Notes: generated from the sequence alone by a model not told the origin. A stretch of 64,000 nucleotides of DNA from Sporomusaceae bacterium FL31 (GCA_003990955.1 BIFV01000007.1:72866-136865), one strand, 5' to 3'. Positions 49,662-59,563 are shown, counted from the first letter of the stretch. A program made the numbers and translations.

Positions 49662-51626
49662 ATGAAGATCATTGTTGCCCAGCATCGTGGCTTTTGCTAC
49701 GGTGTAAAACGTGCCGTTGATATGGCTCAAGATTGCGTTGATAGTGAAGGCCAAACATATACGCTTGGCCCGATCATACATAATCCCCAAATGGTAGATC
49801 GTTTAGCAAATCAAGGCATAGGAATGGCTCACACACTTGAAGAAATAGAACAGGGAACTGTAATTATCCGTTCTCATGGAGTGGGGCCAGATATTTATGT
49901 GGCTGCCAACGATAAGGGGTTGCGTATTGTGGATGCAACATGTCCGCATGTGAAAAAGGCTCAGCAAGCAGCAAAGGAATTGATGGAAAAAGGTTACCAT
50001 GTTATCATCATTGGCGAAAAGAAACACCCAGAGGTTAAGAGTATCTTTGAATGGTCTGGCAATAAGGCGGAAATTATTGAGACAATTGAAGAGGCTCAAA
50101 AGCTAGCTTTTCAAGATCGTCTAGGTGTGGTAGCGCAAACCACTTTTGCGAGTGATGCTTTTCGGGATATTGTCGAGATACTAAACGCTAAAACAAATGA
50201 TTTAAATATTCAACGTACTATTTGTACAGCCACTGATCTGCGTCAGCAAGCTGCGTTGGAACTTGCTGCGAAAGTTGATGTTATGATTGTGATTGGCGGA
50301 AGAAATAGTGCTAATACTACACATTTAGCTGATTTATGCATGCAGTCAGGCTGTAAAACATATCATATAGAGATTGCTGAGGAGTTACAGCAAGGATGGC
50401 TTAGCGGAGTTGAATTAGTTGGAATAACAGCCGGTGCATCTACGCCGGATTGGTTAATTGAGGAGGTCTACACAAAAATGCAGGAAATGAATGAAGTACT
50501 AAGTGAGTCCATAAAAGAAATTAGTGTTGGCAGTATTGTTAAGGGTACTGTGGTCAGTGTAAGAAACGATGAGGTGTTTGTTGATATCGGCTATAAGGCA
50601 GAAGGTGTAATTCCGTTAACTGAACTTGCCTATCCTACGCCGGAAACTGCTATGGATGTTATTCGTGATGGGGAAACAATTGACGTATATATCAGTGAGA
50701 TTGATGGACAGGATGGCCTGGTATTATCAAAAATAAAAGCTGACCGCATTGTAGCGTGGGATAAATTAGAAGAAGCGCTAGAGAAAAAGGCAATTGTGAC
50801 AGGTAAAGTAACGGAAGCTGTAAAAGGTGGTTTGGCTGTTAGTGTTTGTGGAATTCGAGGGTTTATTCCGGCATCACAGGTAGATATTCGGTACACTGAA
50901 GACTTAACGCAATTTACCGGACAAACTTTCTCGTTGCTTCCGATTGAAATTGATAGAAGCAAGCAACGGGCAGTACTCTCCCGTAGGCTGGTACTTGAGG
51001 ATTTAAGGCGACAAAAAGAACAAACAGTTTTTTCGACAGTTTCCATTAATGATGTCCTTACAGGTAAAGTAACGAGAATTGCTGATTTTGGAGCTTTTGT
51101 GGATATTGGAGGCATAGATGGGCTTATCCATATTTCTGATTTATCCTGGGAACGTGTAAAAACACCGTATGATGTTGTGAATATTGGTGATAAAGTCACT
51201 GTGGTGGTTACGAAATTAGATGAGCAGTCTAAGAAAATTTCACTTAGTCTAAAGCAAGTATCTCGTGATCCTTGGTTAGATAAGGTCGAACAGTTTTCTA
51301 CAGGCAGCAGTGTAAAAGGTGTTGTTACTAAAATCGCAAATTTTGGTGCATTTGTTGAGCTAACTAAAGGCGTGGAAGGGTTAGTTAGACTATCGGAGTT
51401 AGCTGAAAGAAAAGTGAATAAAGCCGAAGAAGTCGTAAGTGTGGGGCAAAAGGTCAATGTTAAGATCTTAGAAATAGATAAGAGCAATAAGCGGATTGCA
51501 TTAAGTATTGTTAAGGCAAGCCAAGATGCTGAACGTGCTGAATACCAGGATTTTCTCAACAAGAATACTGAAGTTGGCTTAACGTTGGGGGATAAGTTTG
51601 GGCATTTATTTAAGCGTGAGGATTAA
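49662..51626 (+). CDS. ispH: bifunctional IspH / S1-domain protein
   Basis: Fusion of 4-hydroxy-3-methylbut-2-enyl diphosphate reductase (residues 1-283) with four S1 RNA-binding domains (about 287-358, 375-443, 463-533, 548-618). IspH cluster ligands are Cys12 in HRGFCYGVKRA, Cys in TCPHVKKAQ and Cys in TICTATDLRQQ. IIRSHGVGP and NSANTTHLA are also present. This fusion is known in Clostridia and Negativicutes, where the S1 part replaces or supplements RpsA. 654 aa. ATG 49662 follows AAGGAGG. Makes IPP/DMAPP; the next gene isomerises them. Confidence 0.95.
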   Translation: MKIIVAQHRGFCYGVKRAVDMAQDCVDSEGQTYTLGPIIHNPQMVDRLANQGIGMAHTLEEIEQGTVIIRSHGVGPDIYVAANDKGLRIVDATCPHVKKAQQAAKELMEKGYHVIIIGEKKHPEVKSIFEWSGNKAEIIETIEEAQKLAFQDRLGVVAQTTFASDAFRDIVEILNAKTNDLNIQRTICTATDLRQQAALELAAKVDVMIVIGGRNSANTTHLADLCMQSGCKTYHIEIAEELQQGWLSGVELVGITAGASTPDWLIEEVYTKMQEMNEVLSESIKEISVGSIVKGTVVSVRNDEVFVDIGYKAEGVIPLTELAYPTPETAMDVIRDGETIDVYISEIDGQDGLVLSKIKADRIVAWDKLEEALEKKAIVTGKVTEAVKGGLAVSVCGIRGFIPASQVDIRYTEDLTQFTGQTFSLLPIEIDRSKQRAVLSRRLVLEDLRRQKEQTVFSTVSINDVLTGKVTRIADFGAFVDIGGIDGLIHISDLSWERVKTPYDVVNIGDKVTVVVTKLDEQSKKISLSLKQVSRDPWLDKVEQFSTGSSVKGVVTKIANFGAFVELTKGVEGLVRLSELAERKVNKAEEVVSVGQKVNVKILEIDKSNKRIALSIVKASQDAERAEYQDFLNKNTEVGLTLGDKFGHLFKRED

Positions 51627-51631
51627 AAGCT

Positions 51632-52693
51632 GTGCGTGAATCACGTAAGTTAGATCACATTAAGTTTTCATTACAAATAGAAGATGGTCCTGCGGCCAAT
51701 AGTTTTTCTGATCTTCAGCTTGTTCATAATTGCCTTCCTAGTTTGGCTTGGAGCGAAATCAATGTTGCTTGTTCAGTTGCCGGGATCTCTATGCTCAATC
51801 CAATTATAATCAATGCGATTACCGGCGGTGCCAGCGATGTGGTTCATATTAATGAGCAACTCGCCGAATTTGCACGAATGACTGGGTGTACAATGGCCGT
51901 TGGTTCACAATTTGCTGGAATTGAAAATGCAGATGTTGAATCATCGTATAAAATCATAAAACAAGTCAATCCCAATGGAATTGTATTTGCCAATTTAGGA
52001 GCTTATGCAACTTCGGCACATGCTCAGCAAGCCATTGATATGATTCAAGCAGATGCGATCCAAATTCACTTAAATCCAGCGCAAGAGATTATCATGACTG
52101 AAGGTGACCGGGATTTTTCTGAATATCTGAGAAATATCGCCAAAATCGTTGAGACGGTAGATGTGCCTGTTATTGTAAAGGAAGTAGGCTGTGGGATAGC
52201 GCAGGAACAAGCCAAGCAACTTATTGATATTGGGGTAAAGGCTATTGATGTCGGTGGTGCTGGCGGAACAAATTTTATTGCTATTGAGGCAGCGCGAAAA
52301 GAGGACTATTTGGCATCTGATCTGCTTCTTTGGGGTATTCCTACTGCTATTAGTGCGATTGAAGTTGCTTCAGTAATACCTAATTCTGTTGATCTCATTG
52401 TATCGGGTGGTGTACGAACACCTTTGGATGTTGTTAAGGCGCTGGCCCTAAAAGGTAAAGCAGTCGGTTTAGCAACACCCATTCTTAAAATAATTCAGCA
52501 ACATGGGATTGAACATGCCTGTCAATGGTTTAATACTTTTATTGAGGATATAAAAAAATATATGTTTCTTGTTGGTGCCAAGGAAACGACAGAGTTAAGT
52601 CATGTCCCATTGGTCATTACGGGCTATAGTTCGCAGTGGTTAACTGCTCGTGGTATTGATATAACAAAATATGCTCATCGATCCAAAACATAG
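51632..52693 (+). CDS. fni: type 2 isopentenyl-diphosphate isomerase
   Basis: FMN-dependent isomerase of IPP and DMAPP. Key runs are RKLDHIKFSL, NPIIINAITGGASDVVHINEQLAEFARMTG, MAVGSQFAG, QIHLNPAQEI, VKEVGCGI, VGGAGGTNFIAIEA and LIVSGGVRTPLDVVKALALKGKAVGLATP. 353 aa. GTG 51632 is 5 nt after ispH, so the isoprenoid genes form a unit. Unlike the type 1 enzyme it needs NADPH and FMN. Confidence 0.94.
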   Translation: MRESRKLDHIKFSLQIEDGPAANSFSDLQLVHNCLPSLAWSEINVACSVAGISMLNPIIINAITGGASDVVHINEQLAEFARMTGCTMAVGSQFAGIENADVESSYKIIKQVNPNGIVFANLGAYATSAHAQQAIDMIQADAIQIHLNPAQEIIMTEGDRDFSEYLRNIAKIVETVDVPVIVKEVGCGIAQEQAKQLIDIGVKAIDVGGAGGTNFIAIEAARKEDYLASDLLLWGIPTAISAIEVASVIPNSVDLIVSGGVRTPLDVVKALALKGKAVGLATPILKIIQQHGIEHACQWFNTFIEDIKKYMFLVGAKETTELSHVPLVITGYSSQWLTARGIDITKYAHRSKT

Positions 52694-52720
52694 CTTAATT
52701 TAAGCTATGTTTTTTCTTTT
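52688..52720 (+). terminator. intrinsic terminator after fni
   Basis: ACATAGCTTA/TAAGCTATGT stem with a 3-nt loop, then TTTTTCTTTTT. Confidence 0.8.
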
Positions 52721-52823
52721 TGGGGATTGACTATTAATATTCGTTTAAAAAGAATTTCAGCAGAGAAAATAGGGCAAGCTAAATCAACAGAATAATTTTA
52801 TTATGCTAAGAGGTGAATTCAGT

Positions 52824-53600
52824 ATGAACATGCCGATCGGAATGATTACGTTATTAGTAATCGGCGTCTTAGTTTATTTTGGTATTGCTCAGCGGATTTT
52901 GGACAGAATGCGATTAACAGACAAGCAGGCTTTATTGTTCATCGTAGGCATCGTTCTTGGTAGCTTTGTTGATATCCCAATTATGAGTGACCCGGTTAAT
53001 TTGACTGTCAATGTTGGGGGCGCATTGTTACCAGCTTTATTGGCAATTTGGTTAATTTTTACTGCTGACGAGACAGCAGAACGGGTAAGAGCGGTAATCG
53101 CTTCAGTGTTTGTTGCAGCAGCTGTGTATCTTGGCTCGCTTTATTTACCTTATGAGCCTGAAAACATGTTTTTGGATCCTAAATTAATCTACGGTATTTC
53201 AGCCGGTCTGATTGCGTATTTAGCTGGGAGATCAAGACGCAGCGCGTTTATTGGCGGAGTATTAGGGATTATTTTGAGTGATATTGTTCACTTAGTAACC
53301 ATTTATCGGGCTGGTATACCTGGCACTACTGCAATAGGCGGTGCTGGTGCCTTTGATGTTGTTATTATAGCAGGTATCGTTGCTGTTATGATTGCAGAAC
53401 TTGTAGGAGAAACCAGGGAAAAATTACAGGGTGGTCCTGTGCTTGGTCCCAATCGGCCAGAAGGATTATATGAATTTAGTAAAGAGTTATCGAACTCTGG
53501 AGCTAAAAAGCGGAATTTGAAAGCGGTTCGAACTGAAAAATCTGATACCAATTCCACAACCAATCAGCAACCGGATGGAAGAGGTGAGGATAATGAATAA
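52824..53600 (+). CDS. DUF1614 membrane protein
   Basis: About 258 aa from ATG 52824 (AGAGGTGA upstream). Seven or so hydrophobic segments in the first 190 residues, including GALLPALLAIWLIF and FIGGVLGIILSDIVHLV, then a charged, likely cytoplasmic tail. The pattern fits DUF1614. It overlaps spoIIP by 8 nt, so the two are co-expressed and a sporulation role is probable. Function unknown. Confidence 0.8.
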   Translation: MNMPIGMITLLVIGVLVYFGIAQRILDRMRLTDKQALLFIVGIVLGSFVDIPIMSDPVNLTVNVGGALLPALLAIWLIFTADETAERVRAVIASVFVAAAVYLGSLYLPYEPENMFLDPKLIYGISAGLIAYLAGRSRRSAFIGGVLGIILSDIVHLVTIYRAGIPGTTAIGGAGAFDVVIIAGIVAVMIAELVGETREKLQGGPVLGPNRPEGLYEFSKELSNSGAKKRNLKAVRTEKSDTNSTTNQQPDGRGEDNE

Positions 53601-54750
53601 AATACTATTGATCATTGCGCTAGTGATTTTCAGCTGTTCAATGGCTATTCAAGGCTATGCGGCAAATAGTTCTAACTATTATAATATTGTGGATGAGAAC
53701 GGAAAAACCGTGTATGTTACAGCCTGGGAAATGCAAATTGGTGATGAATGTCTAACTGAAGACAATAAGCGCTATCAAGTTGTTAGTATGGAAGGAAATA
53801 CTGCTCATGCAAAATTAGTTGGTGAGGTTAATCTCTCGCAGTATCTTGATACCAACAAAAAAAACGCTTTATGGTGGGACGTTTTGATGCCAAGTATAGC
53901 TAAAGCACAAGGCACTGGAAAAGTGGCCATTTATCATACTCACTCTGATGAATCTTATGTGCCAACAGATGGTGAGGAGAGTATTTTAGGTAATGGCGGG
54001 ATATACAAAGTCGGAGATGCATTTACTCAGGCATTACAGTCCAAAGGGATTGAAACAATTCATTCCAATGCAAAACATGACCCTCATGATAATATGGCCT
54101 ATGAACGGTCGCGGCGTACGGCACTTGATTTAATTAAAAAACAGCAGCCTGATGCAATTTTTGACGTGCATCGCGATGCTGTACCGCCTGAAGTTTACAA
54201 AGGGAAGGTTGATGGACAAGATATCAGCAAAGTACAATTAGTTGTGGGAAAATATGGTCCTACCGGTAAACAAATTGAAGATTATGCTTTGCAAATAAAG
54301 GCAGCCTCAGATAAACAACATCCCGGATTAGTTAAAGGAATTTTCTTTGCTAAGGGTGGTGACTATAATCAGGATTTACATCCGCGGGCGATGCTGATTG
54401 AAGCTGGATCACATACTAATGATCGTCCGTCTGCTGAAAAGGGTATTGCGCTTTTTGCAGATGTAATACCAACCATTATTGGTAAAACCGGCCCTAATCC
54501 AGCTAATCAGGCAGGTGCGGCAGGTTTTGGAACAGCAAGTGCCGGTGCTTCAGGAGCAACTAAGTCAATGGGGTGGATTATTGGACTTTTGGTTGTCGGT
54601 GTAGCTGCTTTCTTGTTTATTAGTACAGGCAGTATGAAAGAAGCCGGTGCCAAATTAAAACAGTTTACAACCACGGAATTTACCAATTTTTTTGCTCCAA
54701 AGAGAAATCGTGATCAGCATAAAGAGAAAGATAATAAAAACAAAGAATAA
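53593..54750 (+). CDS. spoIIP: stage II sporulation protein P
   Basis: Peptidoglycan amidase and endopeptidase of the DMP engulfment machine. 385 aa. A signal/anchor (residues 1-22) and the SpoIIP core: VAIYHTHSDESYVPTDGEESI (zinc His), RSRRTALDLIKKQQPDAIFDVHRDAVPP (second His) and PRAMLIEAGSHTNDRPSAE (Glu). There is a further membrane helix near residue 325 and a basic tail. ATG 53593 follows GAGGTGAGG. Its partner spoIIM is at 8.3 kb; spoIID is not in the window. Confidence 0.96.
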   Translation: MNKILLIIALVIFSCSMAIQGYAANSSNYYNIVDENGKTVYVTAWEMQIGDECLTEDNKRYQVVSMEGNTAHAKLVGEVNLSQYLDTNKKNALWWDVLMPSIAKAQGTGKVAIYHTHSDESYVPTDGEESILGNGGIYKVGDAFTQALQSKGIETIHSNAKHDPHDNMAYERSRRTALDLIKKQQPDAIFDVHRDAVPPEVYKGKVDGQDISKVQLVVGKYGPTGKQIEDYALQIKAASDKQHPGLVKGIFFAKGGDYNQDLHPRAMLIEAGSHTNDRPSAEKGIALFADVIPTIIGKTGPNPANQAGAAGFGTASAGASGATKSMGWIIGLLVVGVAAFLFISTGSMKEAGAKLKQFTTTEFTNFFAPKRNRDQHKEKDNKNKE

Positions 54751-54768
54751 AAACATAAAGGTTTTAAC

Positions 54769-54800
54769 AGGAGTGATGTTTTTCTCATCACTCCTTGATT
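54769..54800 (+). terminator. intrinsic terminator after spoIIP
   Basis: AGGAGTGATG/CATCACTCCT stem, 7-nt loop, then TGATTCATTT. Confidence 0.65.
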
Positions 54801-54853
54801 CATTTGCAGGAAAAAACAATGAATTCAAGGAATAATAAAGAGAGGTGAAAAGC

Positions 54854-56161
54854 TTGTCATATTATGGCACTATTACAAAGATAATTCCCGAAAGTATAGC
54901 AGAAGAGGTCGGAATAGAAGTAGGCGATCGACTGTTAAAAGTTAATGGTCAAGAACTTAGAGATCTAATTGATCTAAGTTTTGCCCTAGCCGATGATTAT
55001 GTGGAGTTGTTGATTGAAAAATCAAATGGCGAACAGGAAATCATCGAAATAGAAAAAGAATATGACGAAGATTTGGGTATAGAATTTGAAAGTGCGGTCT
55101 TTGATGGAATACGCCGCTGTGCCAATAAATGTATTTTTTGTTTTGTTGACCAGATGGCTCCTAATATGAGAGAGAGTTTATATGTAAAAGATGATGATTA
55201 TCGGATGTCATTTTTATATGGTAATTTTGTCACTCTGACAAACCTTATAGAGCGGGATTTTGATCGAATTCGTCAATTACATTTATCTCCGTTATATATA
55301 TCTGTTCATACAACAGATGGTCCTTTAAGGTCCGAGATGCTACACAATAAAAAAGCAGCGAACATCATGGAGCAGATTACCAGGCTTACTGAAAATGGCA
55401 TTGAACTTCATACCCAAGTTGTTTTATGTCCGAACATTAATGATGGGATGATTTTAGAAAAAACAATTGAAGATTTATATCAGCTCTATCCCAGCGTTCA
55501 ATCGTTGGCTATTGTTCCAGTTGGTTTAAGTCGTTACCGAAATGACTGTTATCCATTACAAGGCTTTACATCAGAGCAGGCGTACCATATAATTAGCATG
55601 GTGAGCAAGTGGCAGGAGAAAAGCAGGCTTGAACATGAAGTTTCGTTTGTTTATTTATCTGACGAATTTTATATTGCCGCTAATCAGCCAATTCCCAGCT
55701 ATGAACATTATGATGAATTTCCCCAGTTAGAAAATGGCATTGGACTTGTTCGAAATTTCTTAACTGAATGGGAAAGTTCTTCCATGATTGCAACAGGTTA
55801 TTCAGCCCCAACTTACATAGATATTGTTTGCGGTCGGTCTGCTGAAAAAATATTAAAGCCCCTGCTCAATGAACTTGCTATTCCCAATTTATATATTCGG
55901 ATTGTACCGATAGAAAACCGTTTTTTTGGTTCAGATATAACCGTTACAGGATTATTGACTGGGCAGGATATTGTCACAGGACTGAGCTTTTTGTCTGGCG
56001 AAAGAACGGGTATTATTATTCCTGGGATAGCACTCCGAAAAGGCGAAGATGTTTTTCTGGATGACTCAAAATGGCAGGATATTGAAAAACAACTGAATAT
56101 TCCCGTCCGTGTTGCCTATGGTGCAGCTGATCTTAAACGCTTATTATACCAGTGGAGTTGA
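54854..56161 (+). CDS. DUF512 PDZ/radical-SAM-like iron-sulfur protein
   Basis: 435 aa from TTG 54854 (GAGGTG upstream). PDZ-like N terminus (GIEVGDRLLKVNGQELRDLIDL), then a radical-SAM-type cluster motif CANKCIFCFVDQM, then the DUF512 C terminus. The position before der is conserved in Clostridia and Negativicutes. Biochemical function unknown; the cluster suggests a radical or redox enzyme. It ends just before a 33-codon gene. Confidence 0.88.
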   Translation: MSYYGTITKIIPESIAEEVGIEVGDRLLKVNGQELRDLIDLSFALADDYVELLIEKSNGEQEIIEIEKEYDEDLGIEFESAVFDGIRRCANKCIFCFVDQMAPNMRESLYVKDDDYRMSFLYGNFVTLTNLIERDFDRIRQLHLSPLYISVHTTDGPLRSEMLHNKKAANIMEQITRLTENGIELHTQVVLCPNINDGMILEKTIEDLYQLYPSVQSLAIVPVGLSRYRNDCYPLQGFTSEQAYHIISMVSKWQEKSRLEHEVSFVYLSDEFYIAANQPIPSYEHYDEFPQLENGIGLVRNFLTEWESSSMIATGYSAPTYIDIVCGRSAEKILKPLLNELAIPNLYIRIVPIENRFFGSDITVTGLLTGQDIVTGLSFLSGERTGIIIPGIALRKGEDVFLDDSKWQDIEKQLNIPVRVAYGAADLKRLLYQWS

Positions 56162-56163
56162 TC

Positions 56164-56265
56164 ATGATCGAGCAGACAACTAGCAACTTTGTGATTGCCT
56201 TCAAGCAATTAATTGATTTTGCTGGTATAGGCATTCTCTCAAGGGAAAAACTAATTAAAGAGTAA
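56164..56265 (+). CDS. 33-codon small protein after DUF512
   Basis: ATG 56164 with GGAG 6 nt upstream, 2 nt after the DUF512 stop; stop at 56263. The product starts MIEQTTSNFVIAFKQLIDFA and ends SREKLIKE. A short amphipathic helix is likely. Coupled translation with DUF512 is plausible. No family recognised. Confidence 0.4.
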   Translation: MIEQTTSNFVIAFKQLIDFAGIGILSREKLIKE

Positions 56266-56289
56266 TTTTCCACATAAATACTTTTCAGT

Positions 56290-56322
56290 ATGCTACTTAT
56301 CACTAATAAGTAGCATATATTT
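56290..56322 (+). terminator. intrinsic terminator before der
   Basis: ATGCTACTTAT/ATAAGTAGCAT stem with a 5-nt loop and a moderate T tract. A second, weaker CCTTGCAT/ATGCAAGG hairpin follows at about 56351-56377. Confidence 0.7.
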
Positions 56323-56414
56323 TCACAAGAGTGCTCTCGTTGAATAGTACCTTGCATAAAACATAAGCTTCATGCAAGGCTTAATATAAAAAAGATGAAA
56401 TTTAGGTGATGCAA

Positions 56415-57737
56415 ATGAGTAAACCAATTGTGGCTATTGTTGGTCGTCCTAATGTTGGAAAGTCGACCCTTTTTAATCAAATAGGCAAGAAAAGAGTCTC
56501 TATTGTCGAAGACATGCCGGGAGTAACCCGGGATCGTATTTATCTTGATGCTGAGTGGCTGAATCATGAATTTACTATGATTGACACTGGCGGAATCGAG
56601 ATAGACACGGATGATCGTATTCTAACTGCCATTCGTCATCAAGCACAACTGGCAATCGAGGAAGCTGATGTTATTTTGTTCATGGTGGATGGAAAAACAG
56701 GTTTAACTTCCTCTGATGAAGAAGTAGGGGCTATTTTACGAAATACCCGCAAACCTGTAATTCTTGCAGTCAATAAAGTTGACAGTGCTAAAGCTATGGA
56801 TGAAATTTATGAATTTTACAATCTTGGATTAGGGGAGCCTATCCCAGTTTCAGCATCAAATGCATTAAATCTTGGTGATCTGTTGGATAAGGTTGTGGAA
56901 AGTTTACCTAAAGAGCATGTTGCTGAGGGCGAAAGTGACCAGATTCGAATCGCGGTTATTGGGCGTCCCAATGTTGGAAAATCTTCCTTGGTGAATGCTC
57001 TTGTTGGACAGGAACGGGTGATTGTCAGTGACATACCCGGTACTACACGTGATGCTATCGATACATACTTTACAAAAGAAGGTACTAATTTTGTTCTTAT
57101 TGATACGGCTGGAATGCGTCGTAAGGCCAAGATTGATCTTCCTGTAGAGCGTTATAGTGTTATTCGGTCATTGCGGTCCGTGGATCGCTCAGATGTGGTT
57201 TTAATGGTGATTGATGCCGTTGATGGTGTTACTGAACAAGACAAGAAAATTGCAGGTTATGCTCACGAAGCTGGAAAAGGTATTGTCATTGTAGTAAATA
57301 AATGGGATTTGATGGAAAAGGATAGTAAAACCTCGCTGCGATTTACAGAAACGGTGCGTGATGAATTAGGTTTTATGCAATATGCTCCAGTATTATTTAC
57401 GTCAGCCTTAACCAAGCAACGTGTTCATCGTGTTGTGGAATTGGTTAAATTTGTAGCCGAGCAGCATTCAATGAGAATTGCAACAAGTGTACTCAACCAG
57501 GTCATTACGGATGCTACGGCTATTAATCCGCCGCCATCTGAAAATGGCAGACGATTAAAAATTTATTTTACGACTCAGGCCGATGTAAAACCCCCTACTT
57601 TTATTTTCTTTGTTAACGAGCCGGAAATCATGCACTTTTCGTATTTGCGCTTTTTAGAAAACAGGTTGCGGGAGAGCTTCGGTTTCGAAGGTACTCCATT
57701 AAAATTAGTTGTTAGAGGACGTAAAGAAGAAGACTAA
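56415..57737 (+). CDS. der: ribosome biogenesis GTPase Der
   Basis: Double-GTPase for 50S assembly. G1 motifs occur twice: VGRPNVGKSTLFN and IGRPNVGKSSLVN; switch/G3 motifs IDTGGIE and IDTAGMRRK. The NKxD motifs are AVNKVD and VVNKWD. A KH-like C-terminal domain follows. 440 aa from ATG 56415 (AGGTGAT upstream). Followed by plsY-gpsA-spoIVA, the same gene order as the yphC(der)-gpsA-spoIVA region of B. subtilis. Confidence 0.97.
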   Translation: MSKPIVAIVGRPNVGKSTLFNQIGKKRVSIVEDMPGVTRDRIYLDAEWLNHEFTMIDTGGIEIDTDDRILTAIRHQAQLAIEEADVILFMVDGKTGLTSSDEEVGAILRNTRKPVILAVNKVDSAKAMDEIYEFYNLGLGEPIPVSASNALNLGDLLDKVVESLPKEHVAEGESDQIRIAVIGRPNVGKSSLVNALVGQERVIVSDIPGTTRDAIDTYFTKEGTNFVLIDTAGMRRKAKIDLPVERYSVIRSLRSVDRSDVVLMVIDAVDGVTEQDKKIAGYAHEAGKGIVIVVNKWDLMEKDSKTSLRFTETVRDELGFMQYAPVLFTSALTKQRVHRVVELVKFVAEQHSMRIATSVLNQVITDATAINPPPSENGRRLKIYFTTQADVKPPTFIFFVNEPEIMHFSYLRFLENRLRESFGFEGTPLKLVVRGRKEED

Positions 57738-57761
57738 CCAATACCAGGGAGGGGGGGCGCA

Positions 57762-58388
57762 ATGGACTTATTTACACTGGCGTTAATTGCTGGTGCTAGC
57801 TATTTGATTGGTTCAATTCCTAATGGTTTAATTTTAGGAAGGTGTCTATGGGATGTAGATCTCAGGCAGTTTGGCAGTAAAAATATTGGCGCAACCAATG
57901 CTTATCGAGTGCTTGGTCCGTGGCCGGCATTAGGCGTTTTTCTTACTGATGCAGCAAAAGGTGTAGCTGGGGTCTATATTGGACAGTTAATGTCTGCTAC
58001 TCCGCTAGCCATGCTAATTGGTGGAATTGCAGCCATAGCCGGGCATAATTGGTCAATATTTTTGCGATTTAAAGGTGGCCGTGGTGTGGCTACAGGGCTT
58101 GGCGTTATTGCGATATTAGTTCCCAAAGTGACTATTATTGTTTTTGCTATCTGGGGATTTATTGTATATATCAGCCGATATGTTTCATTAGCCTCTATAT
58201 TTGCAGCGGCACTAGTTCCAATATTAATGTGGCTTTTTAATGAAAAGATTGAATTTTATTATTTTGGCTTGCTAGCTGCGGCTTTTGTCATTATAAGGCA
58301 TAAACCCAATATCGAAAGATTACTTAAAGGGAATGAATTGAAAATTAAAGCAGGTAACGTAAATATAGAGAATGCGAAGGAGAAATGA
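57762..58388 (+). CDS. plsY: glycerol-3-phosphate acyltransferase PlsY
   Basis: Membrane acyl-phosphate:glycerol-3-phosphate acyltransferase, first step of phospholipid synthesis. 208 aa, about five helices. Motifs SIPNGLILGR, GSKNIGATNAYRVLG, and HNWSIFLRFKGGRGVATGLG are diagnostic. ATG 57762 follows GGGAGGGGGGG. It overlaps gpsA by 4 nt at its first possible start. Together with gpsA and plsC the window supplies three successive steps. Confidence 0.95.
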   Translation: MDLFTLALIAGASYLIGSIPNGLILGRCLWDVDLRQFGSKNIGATNAYRVLGPWPALGVFLTDAAKGVAGVYIGQLMSATPLAMLIGGIAAIAGHNWSIFLRFKGGRGVATGLGVIAILVPKVTIIVFAIWGFIVYISRYVSLASIFAAALVPILMWLFNEKIEFYYFGLLAAAFVIIRHKPNIERLLKGNELKIKAGNVNIENAKEK

Positions 58389-58390
58389 TT

Positions 58391-59422
58391 ATGAAGATTG
58401 CTGTAATTGGTGCCGGAAGCTGGGGCACTGCTATGGCAGTCATGTTAGGTCAGAAACATGATTCGGTTGTATTATGGGCCCGTAATGAAGAGTTAGTTTG
58501 TCATATGAACGCTTGCCGTCAAAATGATCGTTATTTACCGGGAATTGACTTTCCGGCAACTGTTTCCTGCAGCAGTAGCGTGGAAACAGCTGTACGTGGG
58601 GCGAAAATTCTCGTTTTAGCGACCCCATCACAGGCAATACGCGCAACAGTTGAAAATATCGCAAGTTATATTGAGCAGGATCAAATCATTGTTACAGCTA
58701 CAAAGGGATTCGAATTAGAATCAATGAAACGGATAACAGAAGTAATTGGTGAGGTGCTGCCGCAATTTATTAATCAAATTGCGGTGTTATCAGGACCTAA
58801 TCATGCGGAAGAGGTGGCATTACAACAACCGAGCGCAACGGTAGTCTCGGCTCATAATGCAGCTGTGGCTGATGTGGTTCAGGAAGCTTTTATGCTGCCT
58901 TATTTTCGGGTTTATACGAATCCTGATACCATAGGTGTTGAGTTAGGCGGAGCCTTGAAAAACATTATTGCTTTAGGTGCAGGTATTATTGAAGGGCTCG
59001 GGTTTGGAGACAATACAAAGGCGGCTTTGATGACTCGCGGTCTAGCTGAAATGGCGAGACTTGGAATAGCGATGGGAGCCGATCCTCTCACGTTTGCGGG
59101 GCTTTCAGGAATCGGTGACTTAATGGTTACCTGTACCAGCAGACACAGCCGAAATCGCCGTGCAGGAATATTGCTGGGACAGGGAAAATCGGTGGCTGAA
59201 ATCCAATCGACAACCAATATGGTTGTTGAGGGTATTCGTGCTACAGCAGCAGCTTACCAATTGGCACAAAAGTATCAAGTCGAAATGCCGATTCTTGAAC
59301 AGACCTATCAGGTCTTATATAAAGGGAAATATCCTAAAGAAGCGGTTCTTGATCTCATGACTAGAGGACGCACACAAGAAGTTGAAGAAGTCGTCAGCGA
59401 TAAATCTATTTGGAAATCATAA
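58391..59422 (+). CDS. gpsA: glycerol-3-phosphate dehydrogenase
   Basis: NAD(P)-dependent reduction of DHAP to glycerol-3-phosphate, substrate of PlsY. NAD motif IGAGSWGTAMAVMLG; then LSGPNHAEEVA, GGALKNIIALGAGI and TCTSRHSRNRRAGILLGQG. ATG 58391 is 8 nt after AAGGAG; the ATG at 58385 is too close. 343 aa. A strong terminator follows. Confidence 0.97.
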   Translation: MKIAVIGAGSWGTAMAVMLGQKHDSVVLWARNEELVCHMNACRQNDRYLPGIDFPATVSCSSSVETAVRGAKILVLATPSQAIRATVENIASYIEQDQIIVTATKGFELESMKRITEVIGEVLPQFINQIAVLSGPNHAEEVALQQPSATVVSAHNAAVADVVQEAFMLPYFRVYTNPDTIGVELGGALKNIIALGAGIIEGLGFGDNTKAALMTRGLAEMARLGIAMGADPLTFAGLSGIGDLMVTCTSRHSRNRRAGILLGQGKSVAEIQSTTNMVVEGIRATAAAYQLAQKYQVEMPILEQTYQVLYKGKYPKEAVLDLMTRGRTQEVEEVVSDKSIWKS

Positions 59423-59430
59423 TAAAATAA

Positions 59431-59478
59431 AAACAACGGTCTGCTATTTTCAAAATAACAGACCGTTGTTTTTTTATT
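59431..59478 (+). terminator. intrinsic terminator after gpsA
   Basis: AACAACGGTCTG/CAGACCGTTGTT stem with further partial pairing in the loop, followed by TTTTTATTTT. Confidence 0.9.
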
Positions 59479-59563
59479 TTAAGAAGATAAATATCTAGTA
59501 AAAGTGAAGCATAAGCTTGCAATAATACTCTTAAATACCTGAATAATCAGGTCATTTATTTTG

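Noticed and set aside
50630..51562. 310-codon minus-strand frame opposite the S1 domains of ispH
   Set aside because: Serine- and threonine-rich shadow of a strongly supported plus-strand gene, with no ribosome binding site or recognisable domain.
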